From: Actinomycetes bacterium
GTDB lineage: Bacteria; Actinomycetota; Acidimicrobiia; Acidimicrobiales; Ilumatobacteraceae
NCBI GenBank assembly: GCA_025356335.1
Contig: JANXUF010000033.1
Location: forward strand, 86,392 to 150,391
DNA length: 64,000 nucleotides
Direction of reading: 5' to 3'
Positions 9,048 to 17,355 of this stretch are shown here, one piece after another. The notes under the pieces were generated by a model. It searched no databases, was not told the DNA's origin, and was given only the letters and a program-made list of their open reading frames with translations. Positions within the stretch are counted from its first letter, which is position 1. The number at the start of each line of letters is the position of its first letter. Made by a program: the position numbers and the translations under genes.

Positions 9048-9377
9048 GTGTCCGTGAGCAGCCAGGCGAAACTCCCGATCAAGATGCTGAACGATCGTCT
9101 GCTGGTGAAGATTTCCAAGGAGGACGGCGAGCGACGTTCCTCCGGCGGCATCGTCATCCCCGCCACCGCACAGGTTGCCAAGCGGCTCGTCTGGGCGGAG
9201 GTCGTGGCCCTCGGGCAGAACGTCCGCGCTGCCGAAGCGGGCGACAACGTGCTGTTCAGCCCCGATGACCGCTTCGAGGTCGAGGTCCAGGGTGAGGACT
9301 ACATCATGTTGCGTGAACGCGACCTCCACGCAGTCGCCGCCAGCCGCATCGAGGGTTCGACCGGGCTGTACCTGTAA
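9048..9377 (+). CDS. GroES-like co-chaperonin (Cpn10 family)
   Basis: A 109-residue Cpn10-type protein that would cap a GroEL-like chaperonin. The sequence LPIKMLNDRLLVKI...GGIVIPATA is the Cpn10 start, and VLFSPDDRFEVEVQGEDYIMLRERDLHAV is the C-terminal strand set. It is more diverged than a housekeeping GroES and has an unusual SRIEGSTGLYL tail, so it is probably a second copy; no groEL is adjacent. The start is a GTG at 9048 or 9054. It interrupts the histidine genes on the opposite strand. Confidence 0.85.
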   Translation: MSVSSQAKLPIKMLNDRLLVKISKEDGERRSSGGIVIPATAQVAKRLVWAEVVALGQNVRAAEAGDNVLFSPDDRFEVEVQGEDYIMLRERDLHAVAASRIEGSTGLYL

Positions 9378-9429
9378 CGCGCCTGTTCGAAGCCGAACGA
9401 GATCTCGATCCTCAGCTGGGAGTCGAGGG

Positions 9430-10212
9430 TTACAGCCCAGTTGCGGATCGTCCGGCAAGCGCCTGCAACGCCTCGGCCACCGTGAAACGCTGTTCGTACA
9501 GTGCCTTGCCGACGATCACCCCGCCGATGCCGCCAAGCGATCCGAGCGTGCGTATGTCATCGAGGGTCGAAACTCCCCCACTGGCGATCACCGGAATCGG
9601 TGAATCCAATCCGGCCTGACGCAACCCGTCGACGTCGGGACCGACGAGCATGCCGTCCCTGCTGATGTCGGTGATCACGAACGCCGCAGCGGCCGGGAAT
9701 CGTCGGAGGGCATCGACCAGCTGCACGCCTGACGATTCCGTCCATCCGCTGACTGCGAGATCCCCCGCTCGATGGTCGAGACCGACGGCAACGGCAACGA
9801 GCGCCGCGACGTCATCGACGATGGACGGATTCCGAACCGCTGCTGACCCCATGACGACTCGGCCGACGCCGAGGCCGGCCAACTCAGCGGCGTCTTCGAC
9901 CGTTCGGACGCCGCCGCCGGCCTGCACGACAGCCTGGCCCGCCACTGCGGCGGCGATCGTGGCGACGACGGGCCGATTGACCGGATTGCCGTCGCGTGCA
10001 GCGTCGAGGTCGACGACATGGATCCACGTTGCACCGGATGCTGCGAAGCCGCAGGCAATCGCCACCGGGTCGTCGCCGTAGATCTGTTCGCGGCGGTAGT
10101 CACCCTGCGCTAGGCGGACGGCACGGCCACCACGCAGGTCGATCGCCGGGAACAGCTCGACTGCGCCCGACACCGCGCGCCCGCTCCGAGACGCCGGCGT
10201 CGAATCAGCCAT
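9430..10212 (-). CDS. hisA: Phosphoribosylformimino-AICAR phosphate isomerase
   Basis: Fourth step of histidine synthesis, an Amadori isomerisation in a TIM barrel. The catalytic aspartates are in LFPAIDLRGGRAVRLAQGDY and ITDISRDGMLVGPD; the phosphate loops QAGGGVRTVED and ASGGVSTLDD are intact. In actinobacteria the homologue (PriA) also serves tryptophan synthesis, and no separate trpF is in this window, so dual function is possible but not shown. The N terminus overlaps the end of hisH by 8 bases. Confidence 0.95.
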   Translation of the reverse strand: MADSTPASRSGRAVSGAVELFPAIDLRGGRAVRLAQGDYRREQIYGDDPVAIACGFAASGATWIHVVDLDAARDGNPVNRPVVATIAAAVAGQAVVQAGGGVRTVEDAAELAGLGVGRVVMGSAAVRNPSIVDDVAALVAVAVGLDHRAGDLAVSGWTESSGVQLVDALRRFPAAAAFVITDISRDGMLVGPDVDGLRQAGLDSPIPVIASGGVSTLDDIRTLGSLGGIGGVIVGKALYEQRFTVAEALQALAGRSATGL

Positions 10213-10876
10213 CTGTGTTCACCAGCCGGGATACGCCGACGAAGTTGGTCAACAACTGCAGTCCGGCAGCTGCCGATTTCTCCGGATGGAACTGCGTCGC
10301 GAAGACAGAACCACGCCGGAACGCCGCATTCAACGTCGATCCGTATTCGACCGTCGCAGCGATGTCAGCGGGATCCTCCGGCACGCCGTGCAGCGAATGC
10401 ACGAAGTACAGCCACGGCGAACTGCCGAGACCTGCGAACATCGGGTCGCCACGGTGTGCGTCGCCGATCGACAGCTGATTCCACTGCATCTGCGGGCGCT
10501 TGACACCTGCTGGTATCCATCGGATCGCGCCCGGAATGATGCCGAGTCCCGGCTCGGACGGCGCTTCCTCGCTCATCCCGAAGAGCATCTGCATCCCGAC
10601 GCAGATGCCGAGGAATGGACGGCCGTCGCCGGCTGCGCCAACGGCGAGATCGGCAAGACCCGCAGCATGGAGCGACCGCATACATGCACCGAAGTTCCCG
10701 ACGCCGGGCAGCACGACGGAATCAGCGGCGGCGATCAGACCCGGATCGTTCGTCAATCTGGCGTCAGCGCCACAATGCTCCAACGCCCGCTCCGCCGATC
10801 GCAGATTTCCGATGCCATAGTCGAGGACGGCAACCAGCGGGCGTCGATCCGGCCGTGCCTGGAGGGTCTCGGTCAC
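10205..10876 (-). CDS. hisH: Imidazole glycerol phosphate synthase, glutaminase subunit
   Basis: Class-I glutamine amidotransferase that feeds ammonia to HisF. The nucleophile lies in GICVGMQMLFG and the His-Glu pair in TQFHPEKSAAAGL. The N terminus LDYGIGNLRS is typical. The start overlaps the hisB stop by ATGA. The 223-residue length is slightly long because of an N-terminal extension. Confidence 0.96.
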   Translation of the reverse strand: MTETLQARPDRRPLVAVLDYGIGNLRSAERALEHCGADARLTNDPGLIAAADSVVLPGVGNFGACMRSLHAAGLADLAVGAAGDGRPFLGICVGMQMLFGMSEEAPSEPGLGIIPGAIRWIPAGVKRPQMQWNQLSIGDAHRGDPMFAGLGSSPWLYFVHSLHGVPEDPADIAATVEYGSTLNAAFRRGSVFATQFHPEKSAAAGLQLLTNFVGVSRLVNTDG

Positions 10877-11475
10877 AGCACGCCCTTGGTGGAGGGGATG
10901 GAATCGTTCTCGACCCTGACTGCATCACGAAGTGCACGCGCCACGCCCTTGAAGGTCGCTTCGATGATGTGATGGACGTTCGTCCCGCGGACGAGCGAGA
11001 CATGCAGTGTGATCGCCGCTGCGGTTGCGAACGATGCAACGGCGTGCTCGGCCAACGACGGATCGAACGCCGGGCTGCCGAGCGGGATCGCCTCCGGCAG
11101 CTTCACATCCCAGACGACATAGGGACGGCCGGAGAGATCGAGGGCAACATCGACGAGCGCTTCGTCGAGCGGATACCGGCCGCTGGCGAACCGACGGACG
11201 CCCGCTTTCGATCCGAGTGCCTCGCGGAACGCTTCGCCGAGGACGATGGCGACGTCTTCGACCGTGTGATGGGTGTCGATCTGCAGATCGCCGACGGCTT
11301 TGATCGTCAAGTCGAACCCGCCGTGACGGCCGAGCTGGTCCAGCATGTGGTCGTAGAAGGGAATGCCGGTCGAGATGTCGGTGACACCCGATCCATCGAG
11401 ATCGATCGACAGTTCGATCGACGTTTCCTTCGTTGCTCGTGAGCGGGTGGCAACCCGCTGCCTGCCTGTATTCAT
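10873..11475 (-). CDS. hisB: Imidazoleglycerol-phosphate dehydratase
   Basis: Dehydrates IGP; a monofunctional dehydratase as is usual outside enterics. Manganese-binding motifs DTHHTVEDVAI and HIIEATFKG are present, as is the FYDHMLDQLGRHGGFDL segment. The start is the ATG at 11475, which overlaps the hisC stop by ATGA; the frame remains open to 11550 but that part lies inside hisC. About 200 residues. Confidence 0.96.
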   Translation of the reverse strand: MNTGRQRVATRSRATKETSIELSIDLDGSGVTDISTGIPFYDHMLDQLGRHGGFDLTIKAVGDLQIDTHHTVEDVAIVLGEAFREALGSKAGVRRFASGRYPLDEALVDVALDLSGRPYVVWDVKLPEAIPLGSPAFDPSLAEHAVASFATAAAITLHVSLVRGTNVHHIIEATFKGVARALRDAVRVENDSIPSTKGVL

Positions 11476-12533
11476 GACGAGAGTATCGCCTGTAGCGCCG
11501 CGAGGAACTCGTCGTTTTCGTCGTGCGTTCCGACGGTGACTCGCAGGCACCCTTCGAGCCGTGGCCAGCCGGAGCAGTCACGGATCAGGATGCTGCGGTC
11601 GACGAGTTGCCGCCAGACGTCATGGCCTTCGATCGTGAGCGGGCGGAAGAGGATGAAGTTGGCACCGCTCGGCCAGACCTGTACCGGCAGCGCAGTCAGC
11701 GCGGCGGCGATGCGTTCGCGCTCGCCGACGATCTGCCTGACTCGTTCGTCCATCTCGTCGGTGAACCGCAGCGCCAGGCGACCGGCGTGCTGCTTGGCGG
11801 TATCGAGGTGATACGGCAGCACGACCTTCTCGAGTTCCGACACCAACCACGACGGGCCGACGAGATAGCCGAGGCGCGCCGCCGCCATCGACCATGTCTT
11901 GGAAAACGTTCTGGTGACGACCAACGGCAGTTCCTCGTCCAGCAGCTCGAGCGCCGACCAGTCGGCGAATTGCCCGTACGCCTCATCGACGACGACCAGC
12001 CCTGGTGCCCGATCGAGGAGGTGATGAACGTTCTCCGCCGGCTCGACCATGCCGGTGGGATTGTTGGGCGAGCAGAGGAACGTGATCACCGGCTGAGCGC
12101 TGTCGATGACCCGGTCGACCTCCGCCAGATCGAGCCTGAAGTCATCGGCACGCTCTCCCTCGACCACGGTCGCTCCGCTGATCCTGGCGAGATGACCGTG
12201 GAGCTGATAGGTCGGCTCGAAGGTCGCGACGGTGCGACCGGCCCCCGCGAATGTCAGGAGCAACGTCTGCAGCACCTCGTTCGAGCCGTTGGCCACGAAC
12301 ACCTGTGACTCGTCGACGTGATGTGATTCGCCGATCGCCTGGCGCAGCGCCGTTGCCGCCCTGTCAGGGTATCGATGCCATTCGATGCGGGAGATCTCAC
12401 CGGCGTAGGCGTCGCGCCATGCGTCCGGCGGCGCTGCAGGTGACTCGTTGGTGTTCAGCCTGACCCTGACGGACACCTGGGCAGAGTGGTAGCCCTCCAT
12501 CGCTCGGAGGTCGTCACGAATCGGGATGCGCAC
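11472..12533 (-). CDS. hisC: Histidinol-phosphate aminotransferase
   Basis: PLP-dependent fold-type I transaminase, 353 residues. The PLP lysine lies in RTFSKTWSMAAARLGY; LNTNESP and FLCSPNNPTGM are family motifs. I chose the GTG at 12533, which gives the expected N terminus VRIPIRDDLRAMEGYHS; the open frame to 12827 adds sequence with no family match. First gene of the hisC-hisB-hisH-hisA operon. Confidence 0.94.
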   Translation of the reverse strand: MRIPIRDDLRAMEGYHSAQVSVRVRLNTNESPAAPPDAWRDAYAGEISRIEWHRYPDRAATALRQAIGESHHVDESQVFVANGSNEVLQTLLLTFAGAGRTVATFEPTYQLHGHLARISGATVVEGERADDFRLDLAEVDRVIDSAQPVITFLCSPNNPTGMVEPAENVHHLLDRAPGLVVVDEAYGQFADWSALELLDEELPLVVTRTFSKTWSMAAARLGYLVGPSWLVSELEKVVLPYHLDTAKQHAGRLALRFTDEMDERVRQIVGERERIAAALTALPVQVWPSGANFILFRPLTIEGHDVWRQLVDRSILIRDCSGWPRLEGCLRVTVGTHDENDEFLAALQAILSS

Positions 12534-12662
12534 GGGACCGAGACTATGCGGGCGATCTCGGATTCCGAGCGTGCATCGACCGGCGATATCGGCCCCGCCG
12601 TCCGATGCACGTGTTTGCCACGGCCCGTGCCGTTCTCCGTGACTGGCCGCCAGACTGAGCCG

Positions 12663-12866
12663 ATGTCGCAGACACTGACCGCCGAACTCGCATCGCTCAG
12701 CATCGCCTCCGACACATTGCGCGACCGGGTCGGTGCCTTGACCGGCAACCTCTCCGGAGCGAATCACGAGCACATCGTGCTGGTGCTCTACGAGGTCGAG
12801 CGGGCGCTGTTGTCGGCCAGCCGCCAACTGGCACGCGCCGAGCGATTGTCACGCACGGTGCGCTAG
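12663..12866 (+). CDS. Small hypothetical protein, helical
   Basis: 67 residues starting at the ATG at 12663; the longer frame back to 12486 overlaps the 5' end of hisC. The sequence is almost entirely amphipathic helix (LRDRVGALTGNL, then VLVLYEVERALLSASRQLARAERL). I do not recognise the family. It is divergent from hisC and is followed by a strong hairpin. Confidence 0.5.
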   Translation: MSQTLTAELASLSIASDTLRDRVGALTGNLSGANHEHIVLVLYEVERALLSASRQLARAERLSRTVR

Positions 12867-12924
12867 TGGGCCCGGTCGAGCCGGATCGACCGCATCATCG
12901 GTCCGCCGTCCCCGGTCGGCCGTG

Positions 12925-12964
12925 ACGGTGGGAGACGGCTCCCCGAGGGAAGCCGTCTCACCGT
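12925..12964. terminator. Bidirectional terminator-like hairpin
   Basis: Arms ACGGTG...GAGACGGCT and AGCCGTCTCACCGT with a short C/G-rich loop and a two-base bulge. It lies between the convergent small gene and nth. No T tract follows, as is common in actinobacteria. Confidence 0.6.
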
Positions 12965-13052
12965 AGCGAAGCCAGGCGGCGGTCCCGGCATTCGCCCGCA
13001 AACCAGGTGGCGGGAACCTGGTTGGTGAAATCACTATACACCGCCGGAGAAT

Positions 13053-13964
13053 TCACGCAACTACAACGTGACGAGGTGGCCGACGCCGCTCCGGCCGCGT
13101 CGGCAACTGCGATGAGGGACACAACGGTTCGAGCAGGCATTCGGCGCACAACGGCTTCTTGGCGGCACAGATCCTTCGACCGTGAAGGATCAGCCGCAGA
13201 CTGAAATCGCCCCATTCGGCTTTCGGGAGCAGCGTGCCGAGTTCCGTCTCGACCTTGACGGCGTCCTCCTCGACCGTCAGCCCGAGACGGCGCGAGAGCC
13301 GCCCGACATGGGTGTCGACCGGGAGTCCCGGCAGGCGGAAGGCGACCGAACGAACGACATTGGCGGTCTTGCGTCCGACACCGGGCAGTGTCACGAGATC
13401 CTCGAGCGCCGTCGGCACGTCGCCGTCGAACCGCTCGAGCAGCGCCTGCGCCATGCCGATGACGCTGCGGGTCTTGGCCTGATAGAAGCCCGTCGAGCGA
13501 ATGATCTCCTCGACCTCGCCGGGATCGGCACGTGCGAGCGAGATCGGATCGGGAAATCGCCCGAAGAGCCGCGGCGTCACCGTGTTGACGCGGACATCCG
13601 TGGTCTGTGCCGACAGGATCGTCGCTGTGAGCAACTCGAACGGATTGCGATGGTCCAGTTCGCAGAGCGCATCCGGATAGAGCTCCGCCAGGAGCGACGA
13701 GATCGCTCTCGCTCTTCCCTTCTGTGTTCGCGGCGTTCCGATCCGCTCAGGGTAACTGTCGACCGTCGGAACGAATCGGTCGGCGATACCGTCACTGCCG
13801 TGTGGCAGATCAAGACGACGGATGAGCTCCCCGCTGAATCCGAGGTGCTCGATCGACTGGTCGGCGGCTCTCGGCGGTCGGACAACGGCACCGGCGACGA
13901 CGGGATCACCGGCGGCCCGACGGAGCCGCAACTCAACGACGAATTGATGGTCCAATTCCGTCAT
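13053..13964 (-). CDS. nth: Endonuclease III
   Basis: Bifunctional DNA glycosylase/AP lyase for oxidised pyrimidines. Present are the helix-hairpin-helix LPGVGRKTANVV, the catalytic aspartate in LPVDTHVGRLSRRLGL, the ATILSAQTTD motif and the [4Fe-4S] ligands spaced C-x6-C-x2-C-x5-C in ICAAKKPLCAECLLEPLC. Homology starts near TQKGRARAISSLLAELYP. No ATG, GTG or TTG lies close before it, so the first ~85 residues are uncertain. They overlap the 5' end of mshD on the other strand. Confidence 0.93.
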   Translation of the reverse strand: MTELDHQFVVELRLRRAAGDPVVAGAVVRPPRAADQSIEHLGFSGELIRRLDLPHGSDGIADRFVPTVDSYPERIGTPRTQKGRARAISSLLAELYPDALCELDHRNPFELLTATILSAQTTDVRVNTVTPRLFGRFPDPISLARADPGEVEEIIRSTGFYQAKTRSVIGMAQALLERFDGDVPTALEDLVTLPGVGRKTANVVRSVAFRLPGLPVDTHVGRLSRRLGLTVEEDAVKVETELGTLLPKAEWGDFSLRLILHGRRICAAKKPLCAECLLEPLCPSSQLPTRPERRRPPRHVVVA

Positions 13965-14786
13965 CGGGGTGGCGACGGATTTGTCGCCACCGTCGCCAAG
14001 GACGGCGCTGGTGCACTCGTCGGGTACGGCCAGGCGTCACGCTCGACGCATGGCTGGACGATCGGCGCGGTGATCGACCGCGGCGTGCAGCCGGCCGACC
14101 GCGAATCCATCTCCACGGCGTTGTTCGGCAGTCTGTTCTCGGCGGTCGCCGGTTCCGGCGGCGGAGAGGTCACGTGGTGGGCACCGAGAGCCACGTCCGC
14201 AGACGAGGACTTGGCACGAACATTCGGGATGACACCGGCTCGAACTCTGCTGGAGATGCGGTGTCCACTCCCGCTCGACGCGTCCGTCGTCGCCGGTGCC
14301 GAATCGTCCGCCACGCCGCCGTTCGTCACCCGGCCGTTCGTCCTCGGCCAGGACGACGATGCATGGCTCTCGGTCAACAATCGAGCCTTCGCCGGCCATC
14401 ACGAGCAGGGCGGCTGGACGCTCGCCACGTTGCATACCCGGTTGTCCGAGCCGTGGTTCGCCGCCGAGGATCTGTTGCTCCACGAACTCGACGGCCGTCT
14501 CGCCGGTTTCTGCTGGATGAAGCTGCACACGCGTACGGGTTCCGACTCAGCACCGCTCGGCGAGATCTATGTGATCGGGGTCGATCCGGATTGTGCCGGC
14601 GTTGGCCTCGGCCGGTCGCTGGCAGTTGCCGGATACCGGCACATCACCGCTCGTGGGGCAGGAACGGCGATGCTCTACGTCGACGACGACAACGTCAAGG
14701 CAATCCACCTCTACGAATCACTCGGTCTGCGCGTCTCCCGTCGCGACGTGGCCTACGTGACGACGGTGCCAGGTCGATTCTCCTGA
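13800..14786 (+). CDS. mshD: Mycothiol synthase (two-domain GNAT acetyltransferase)
   Basis: Last step of mycothiol synthesis: acetylates Cys-GlcN-Ins. About 328 residues with two GNAT repeats. The first has GALVGYGQASRS; the second has LAGFCWMKLHTRTG and the acetyl-CoA loop GEIYVIGVDPDCAGVGLGRSLAVAG, followed by LYVDDDNVKAIHLYESLGL, all close to the MshD pattern. I start at the GTG at 13800 because the preceding frame has no homology. The start overlaps the divergent nth 5' region. It marks an actinobacterial thiol system. Confidence 0.88.
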   Translation: MWQIKTTDELPAESEVLDRLVGGSRRSDNGTGDDGITGGPTEPQLNDELMVQFRHRGGDGFVATVAKDGAGALVGYGQASRSTHGWTIGAVIDRGVQPADRESISTALFGSLFSAVAGSGGGEVTWWAPRATSADEDLARTFGMTPARTLLEMRCPLPLDASVVAGAESSATPPFVTRPFVLGQDDDAWLSVNNRAFAGHHEQGGWTLATLHTRLSEPWFAAEDLLLHELDGRLAGFCWMKLHTRTGSDSAPLGEIYVIGVDPDCAGVGLGRSLAVAGYRHITARGAGTAMLYVDDDNVKAIHLYESLGLRVSRRDVAYVTTVPGRFS

Positions 14787-14834
14787 TTGGTCGACGTCGC
14801 CGTCCAACGCAGAGTTCGCGCAGGGACGCCGGGC

Positions 14835-15332
14835 TCAGATCACGACGTGGCCGTACATCTCGCCGAGCGGATCGCTGATCAGTTCGAGGCGGGCGCCGTC
14901 GGGATCGAAGAAGTAGATCGAAGTCCCGTCGATGTGCGCGTAGTCGATCGAGGCAGCGTCGAGCTTGTCCTTGAGGAGTTGCCACCTCTCCGGTTCGACG
15001 GAGATGGCGAGGTGATGCAACCCTCCGAGCACCTCGGCGTAGGGCCCGAGATCGAGCCCAGGCATATCGAAGAAGGCGAGCGCGTTGCCGTTGCCGATGT
15101 CGAAGAAGAAGTGTGTCGAACCGGGATAGTCGCGGTTCTCGAACATGTCGGTGAGCGGGAACTCGAGGAGGTCCTGGTAAAAGCGGACCGTCGCCTCGAC
15201 ATCGGACGACAGCAGCGCGACGTGATGGACGCCGCGCGCTGCAGGGACTGGTCGTTGGTCGTGCGGCAGCAGGTGCGCCGTCCGAATGCGATCTCGTTCA
15301 GCTGTGTAGTGCTCGCGCGAATTGGTCATCAT
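14835..15332 (-). CDS. VOC-family (glyoxalase/dioxygenase-like) protein
   Basis: About 165 residues with the paired beta-alpha-beta units of vicinal oxygen chelate proteins: GVHHVALLSSDVEATVRFYQDLL in the first half and HHLAISVE with IYFFDPDGARLELI in the second. Likely metal ligands are His in GVHH and HH, and Glu in RLEL. The substrate cannot be told. Start taken at the ATG at 15332 (tandem ATGs). Divergent from the M3 peptidase with a 76-base gap. Confidence 0.85.
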   Translation of the reverse strand: MMTNSREHYTAERDRIRTAHLLPHDQRPVPAARGVHHVALLSSDVEATVRFYQDLLEFPLTDMFENRDYPGSTHFFFDIGNGNALAFFDMPGLDLGPYAEVLGGLHHLAISVEPERWQLLKDKLDAASIDYAHIDGTSIYFFDPDGARLELISDPLGEMYGHVVI

Positions 15333-15408
15333 CGGTGTGGAGATTGTATCCGGATCCGAGTGCGCCTGACCAGGAGTCGATCGGCTCGATTGCTGCCACA
15401 CTGCAGCG

Positions 15409-17247
15409 ATGACTGCGCTCCACGAACCGGCCTCCACCGAAGAGGCGCTCCCCCGTTGGTCCTTCGCCGACGTCTACGACTCGCTCGACGGCCGGGCGTT
15501 CGTCGGCGATTTCGAAGGCCTCGAGGCCGATATCACCCGCACGCTCGGCCTCTTCGACGAACTCGGGATCAAGGCGATCGAACCGCGGCCGGTGACGCCC
15601 GCCGACGTCGAGGCCATCGAACGGGCGCTACCCGAGATGAACCGCACCAACGAGACGCTGATGCGGCTGTTCACCTGCGTCGAAACCACCGTCGCTGCGA
15701 ACACTCGCGACAGCGCAGCGCAAGCGTTGAGCAGCCGCCTGCATGCGCTCGACGCGTCGCTCAGCCCGCTCGAGACGCGACTCGCCAACTGGGTCAACGC
15801 GCTCGGCGTCGACGGACTGGCCGCCGCAAGTCCCCAGGCCGACGACCACCGCGGTCCATTGAACCGTCTCGCTGCCCGCGCCGCACATCAGATGAGCGAG
15901 CCTGAGGAAGCGCTGTACTCGGAGTTGTCGACGACGGGCCGCAGCTCGTGGGTGAGTCTGCATGCGGACATCACCTCGCAGCTGTCGGCGACGGTCATAC
16001 TCGGAGACGGCATGAGCGAGACGATGCCGATGGCGTCGGTCCGTGGTCTCAGCAACCATCGCGATCCCGACATGCGCCACGCCGCCTATCGCGCCGAGAT
16101 GCAGACGTGGCCGACGGTCGCCGTGCCATGTGCCGCGGCGTTGAACGCCATCAAGGGGGATGCCGTGATCGTCAACCGCCGCCGCAACTGGGAGCATCAC
16201 CTCGACGCCTCGCTGTACGCAAACTCGATCAGCCGCCCGACCTTCGAAGCGATGCAGTCTGCCGTCGTTTCCAGCCTTCCCGATCTTCGCCGGTGGATGC
16301 GCATCAAATCGGCGGCACACGGCCATGCCGGAGCGCTGGCATGGTGGGACCTCGTCGCTCCGCTGCCGATCGAGCAGGGTGCGATCGATTTCGACACCGG
16401 TGTCGGCATCGTCACCGACGCCTTCACCAGCTACAGCGACCGGCTCGGCAGACTTCCCGGCCGTGCACTGGCGGAGCATTGGATCGATGCCGAGGCTCGC
16501 GACGGCAAGGTCGGTGGAGCCTTCTGCGCGTCCTTCGTCGACGATCGTTCACTGGTACTGCTCAATTGGCGCGATTCGATGGACAGTGTGCAGACACTCG
16601 CGCACGAACTCGGCCACGCCTATCACAACACGCAATTGGCCGAGCGAACGATGCTGCAGAAGCAGTTGCCGATGGCACTTGCCGAAACCGCAAGCATCTT
16701 CTGCGAGACACTCGTCGTCGAAGCAGGGCTGCAACGCGTCAGTGGCGCGGCGCGCCTGGCGTTACTCGACGTCGATCTCATCGGCACGAACCAGATCGTC
16801 GTCGACATCCACAGTCGATTCCTGTTCGAATCCGCCGTCTACGAGCGGCGGGCGAAATCGAAGATCGGCGTCGAAGAGTTCTCGGAGATGATGGTCGAAG
16901 CACAACTCGCGGCGTATGGCGACGGCCTCGACCAGACCACCGCCCATCCGTATATGTGGGCGGTCAAGCCACACTATTACGGCAGCAGTTTCTACAACTG
17001 GCCCTATACCTTCGGAGCACTGTTCGGTCTCGGCCTCTACCAACAATTCGGGAACGATCCGCAGCAGTTCCGTCTCGGCTACGACGACCTGCTGTCGCGC
17101 TGCGGGATGGCGACGGCCGAGCAACTCGGTTCGCAGTTCGGCATCGACGTCACCGACGTCTCCTTCTGGACGGCGAGCCTCGACGTTGTCCGCCAACGCA
17201 TCACCGAATACGAGCGCCTCGCCGGAGAACTCGGCCTGATCAGCTGA
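15409..17247 (+). CDS. M3-family oligoendopeptidase (PepF-like)
   Basis: Cytosolic zinc metallopeptidase of 612 residues that would trim short peptides. The zinc motif HELGH begins at residue 399, with the third ligand in ALAETASIFCE downstream. The segments GGAFCAS and HPYMWAVKPHYY fit the PepF/M3B clade rather than thimet oligopeptidases. A 14-bp perfect inverted repeat follows the stop. Confidence 0.93.
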   Translation: MTALHEPASTEEALPRWSFADVYDSLDGRAFVGDFEGLEADITRTLGLFDELGIKAIEPRPVTPADVEAIERALPEMNRTNETLMRLFTCVETTVAANTRDSAAQALSSRLHALDASLSPLETRLANWVNALGVDGLAAASPQADDHRGPLNRLAARAAHQMSEPEEALYSELSTTGRSSWVSLHADITSQLSATVILGDGMSETMPMASVRGLSNHRDPDMRHAAYRAEMQTWPTVAVPCAAALNAIKGDAVIVNRRRNWEHHLDASLYANSISRPTFEAMQSAVVSSLPDLRRWMRIKSAAHGHAGALAWWDLVAPLPIEQGAIDFDTGVGIVTDAFTSYSDRLGRLPGRALAEHWIDAEARDGKVGGAFCASFVDDRSLVLLNWRDSMDSVQTLAHELGHAYHNTQLAERTMLQKQLPMALAETASIFCETLVVEAGLQRVSGAARLALLDVDLIGTNQIVVDIHSRFLFESAVYERRAKSKIGVEEFSEMMVEAQLAAYGDGLDQTTAHPYMWAVKPHYYGSSFYNWPYTFGALFGLGLYQQFGNDPQQFRLGYDDLLSRCGMATAEQLGSQFGIDVTDVSFWTASLDVVRQRITEYERLAGELGLIS

Positions 17248-17263
17248 CCGCCACCTCATCTCA

Positions 17264-17318
17264 CCGTCCCGAGTCACGAGAAATCGCAGCCGTCGCGAGA
17301 TCCGGTGACTCGGGACGG
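17264..17318. repeat. Second palindromic element of the CCGAGTCAC...GTGACTCGG type
   Basis: A perfect 14-bp inverted repeat (arms CCGTCCCGAGTCAC at 17264-17277 and its complement at 17305-17318) with a 27-base loop. The arms share CCGAGTCA/TGACTCGG with 8913-8957. It lies between pepF and rlmN on the same strand, so it may terminate pepF transcription or be a repeat-family member. Confidence 0.6.
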
Positions 17319-17355
17319 CCTCGCCCCACTGGCCGTCGCCGTTAGCCTGGGATGT

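Noticed and set aside
15948..17345. 465-codon plus-strand open frame inside pepF
   Set aside because: Same strand but another frame of a well-matched M3 peptidase; it has no family motifs.
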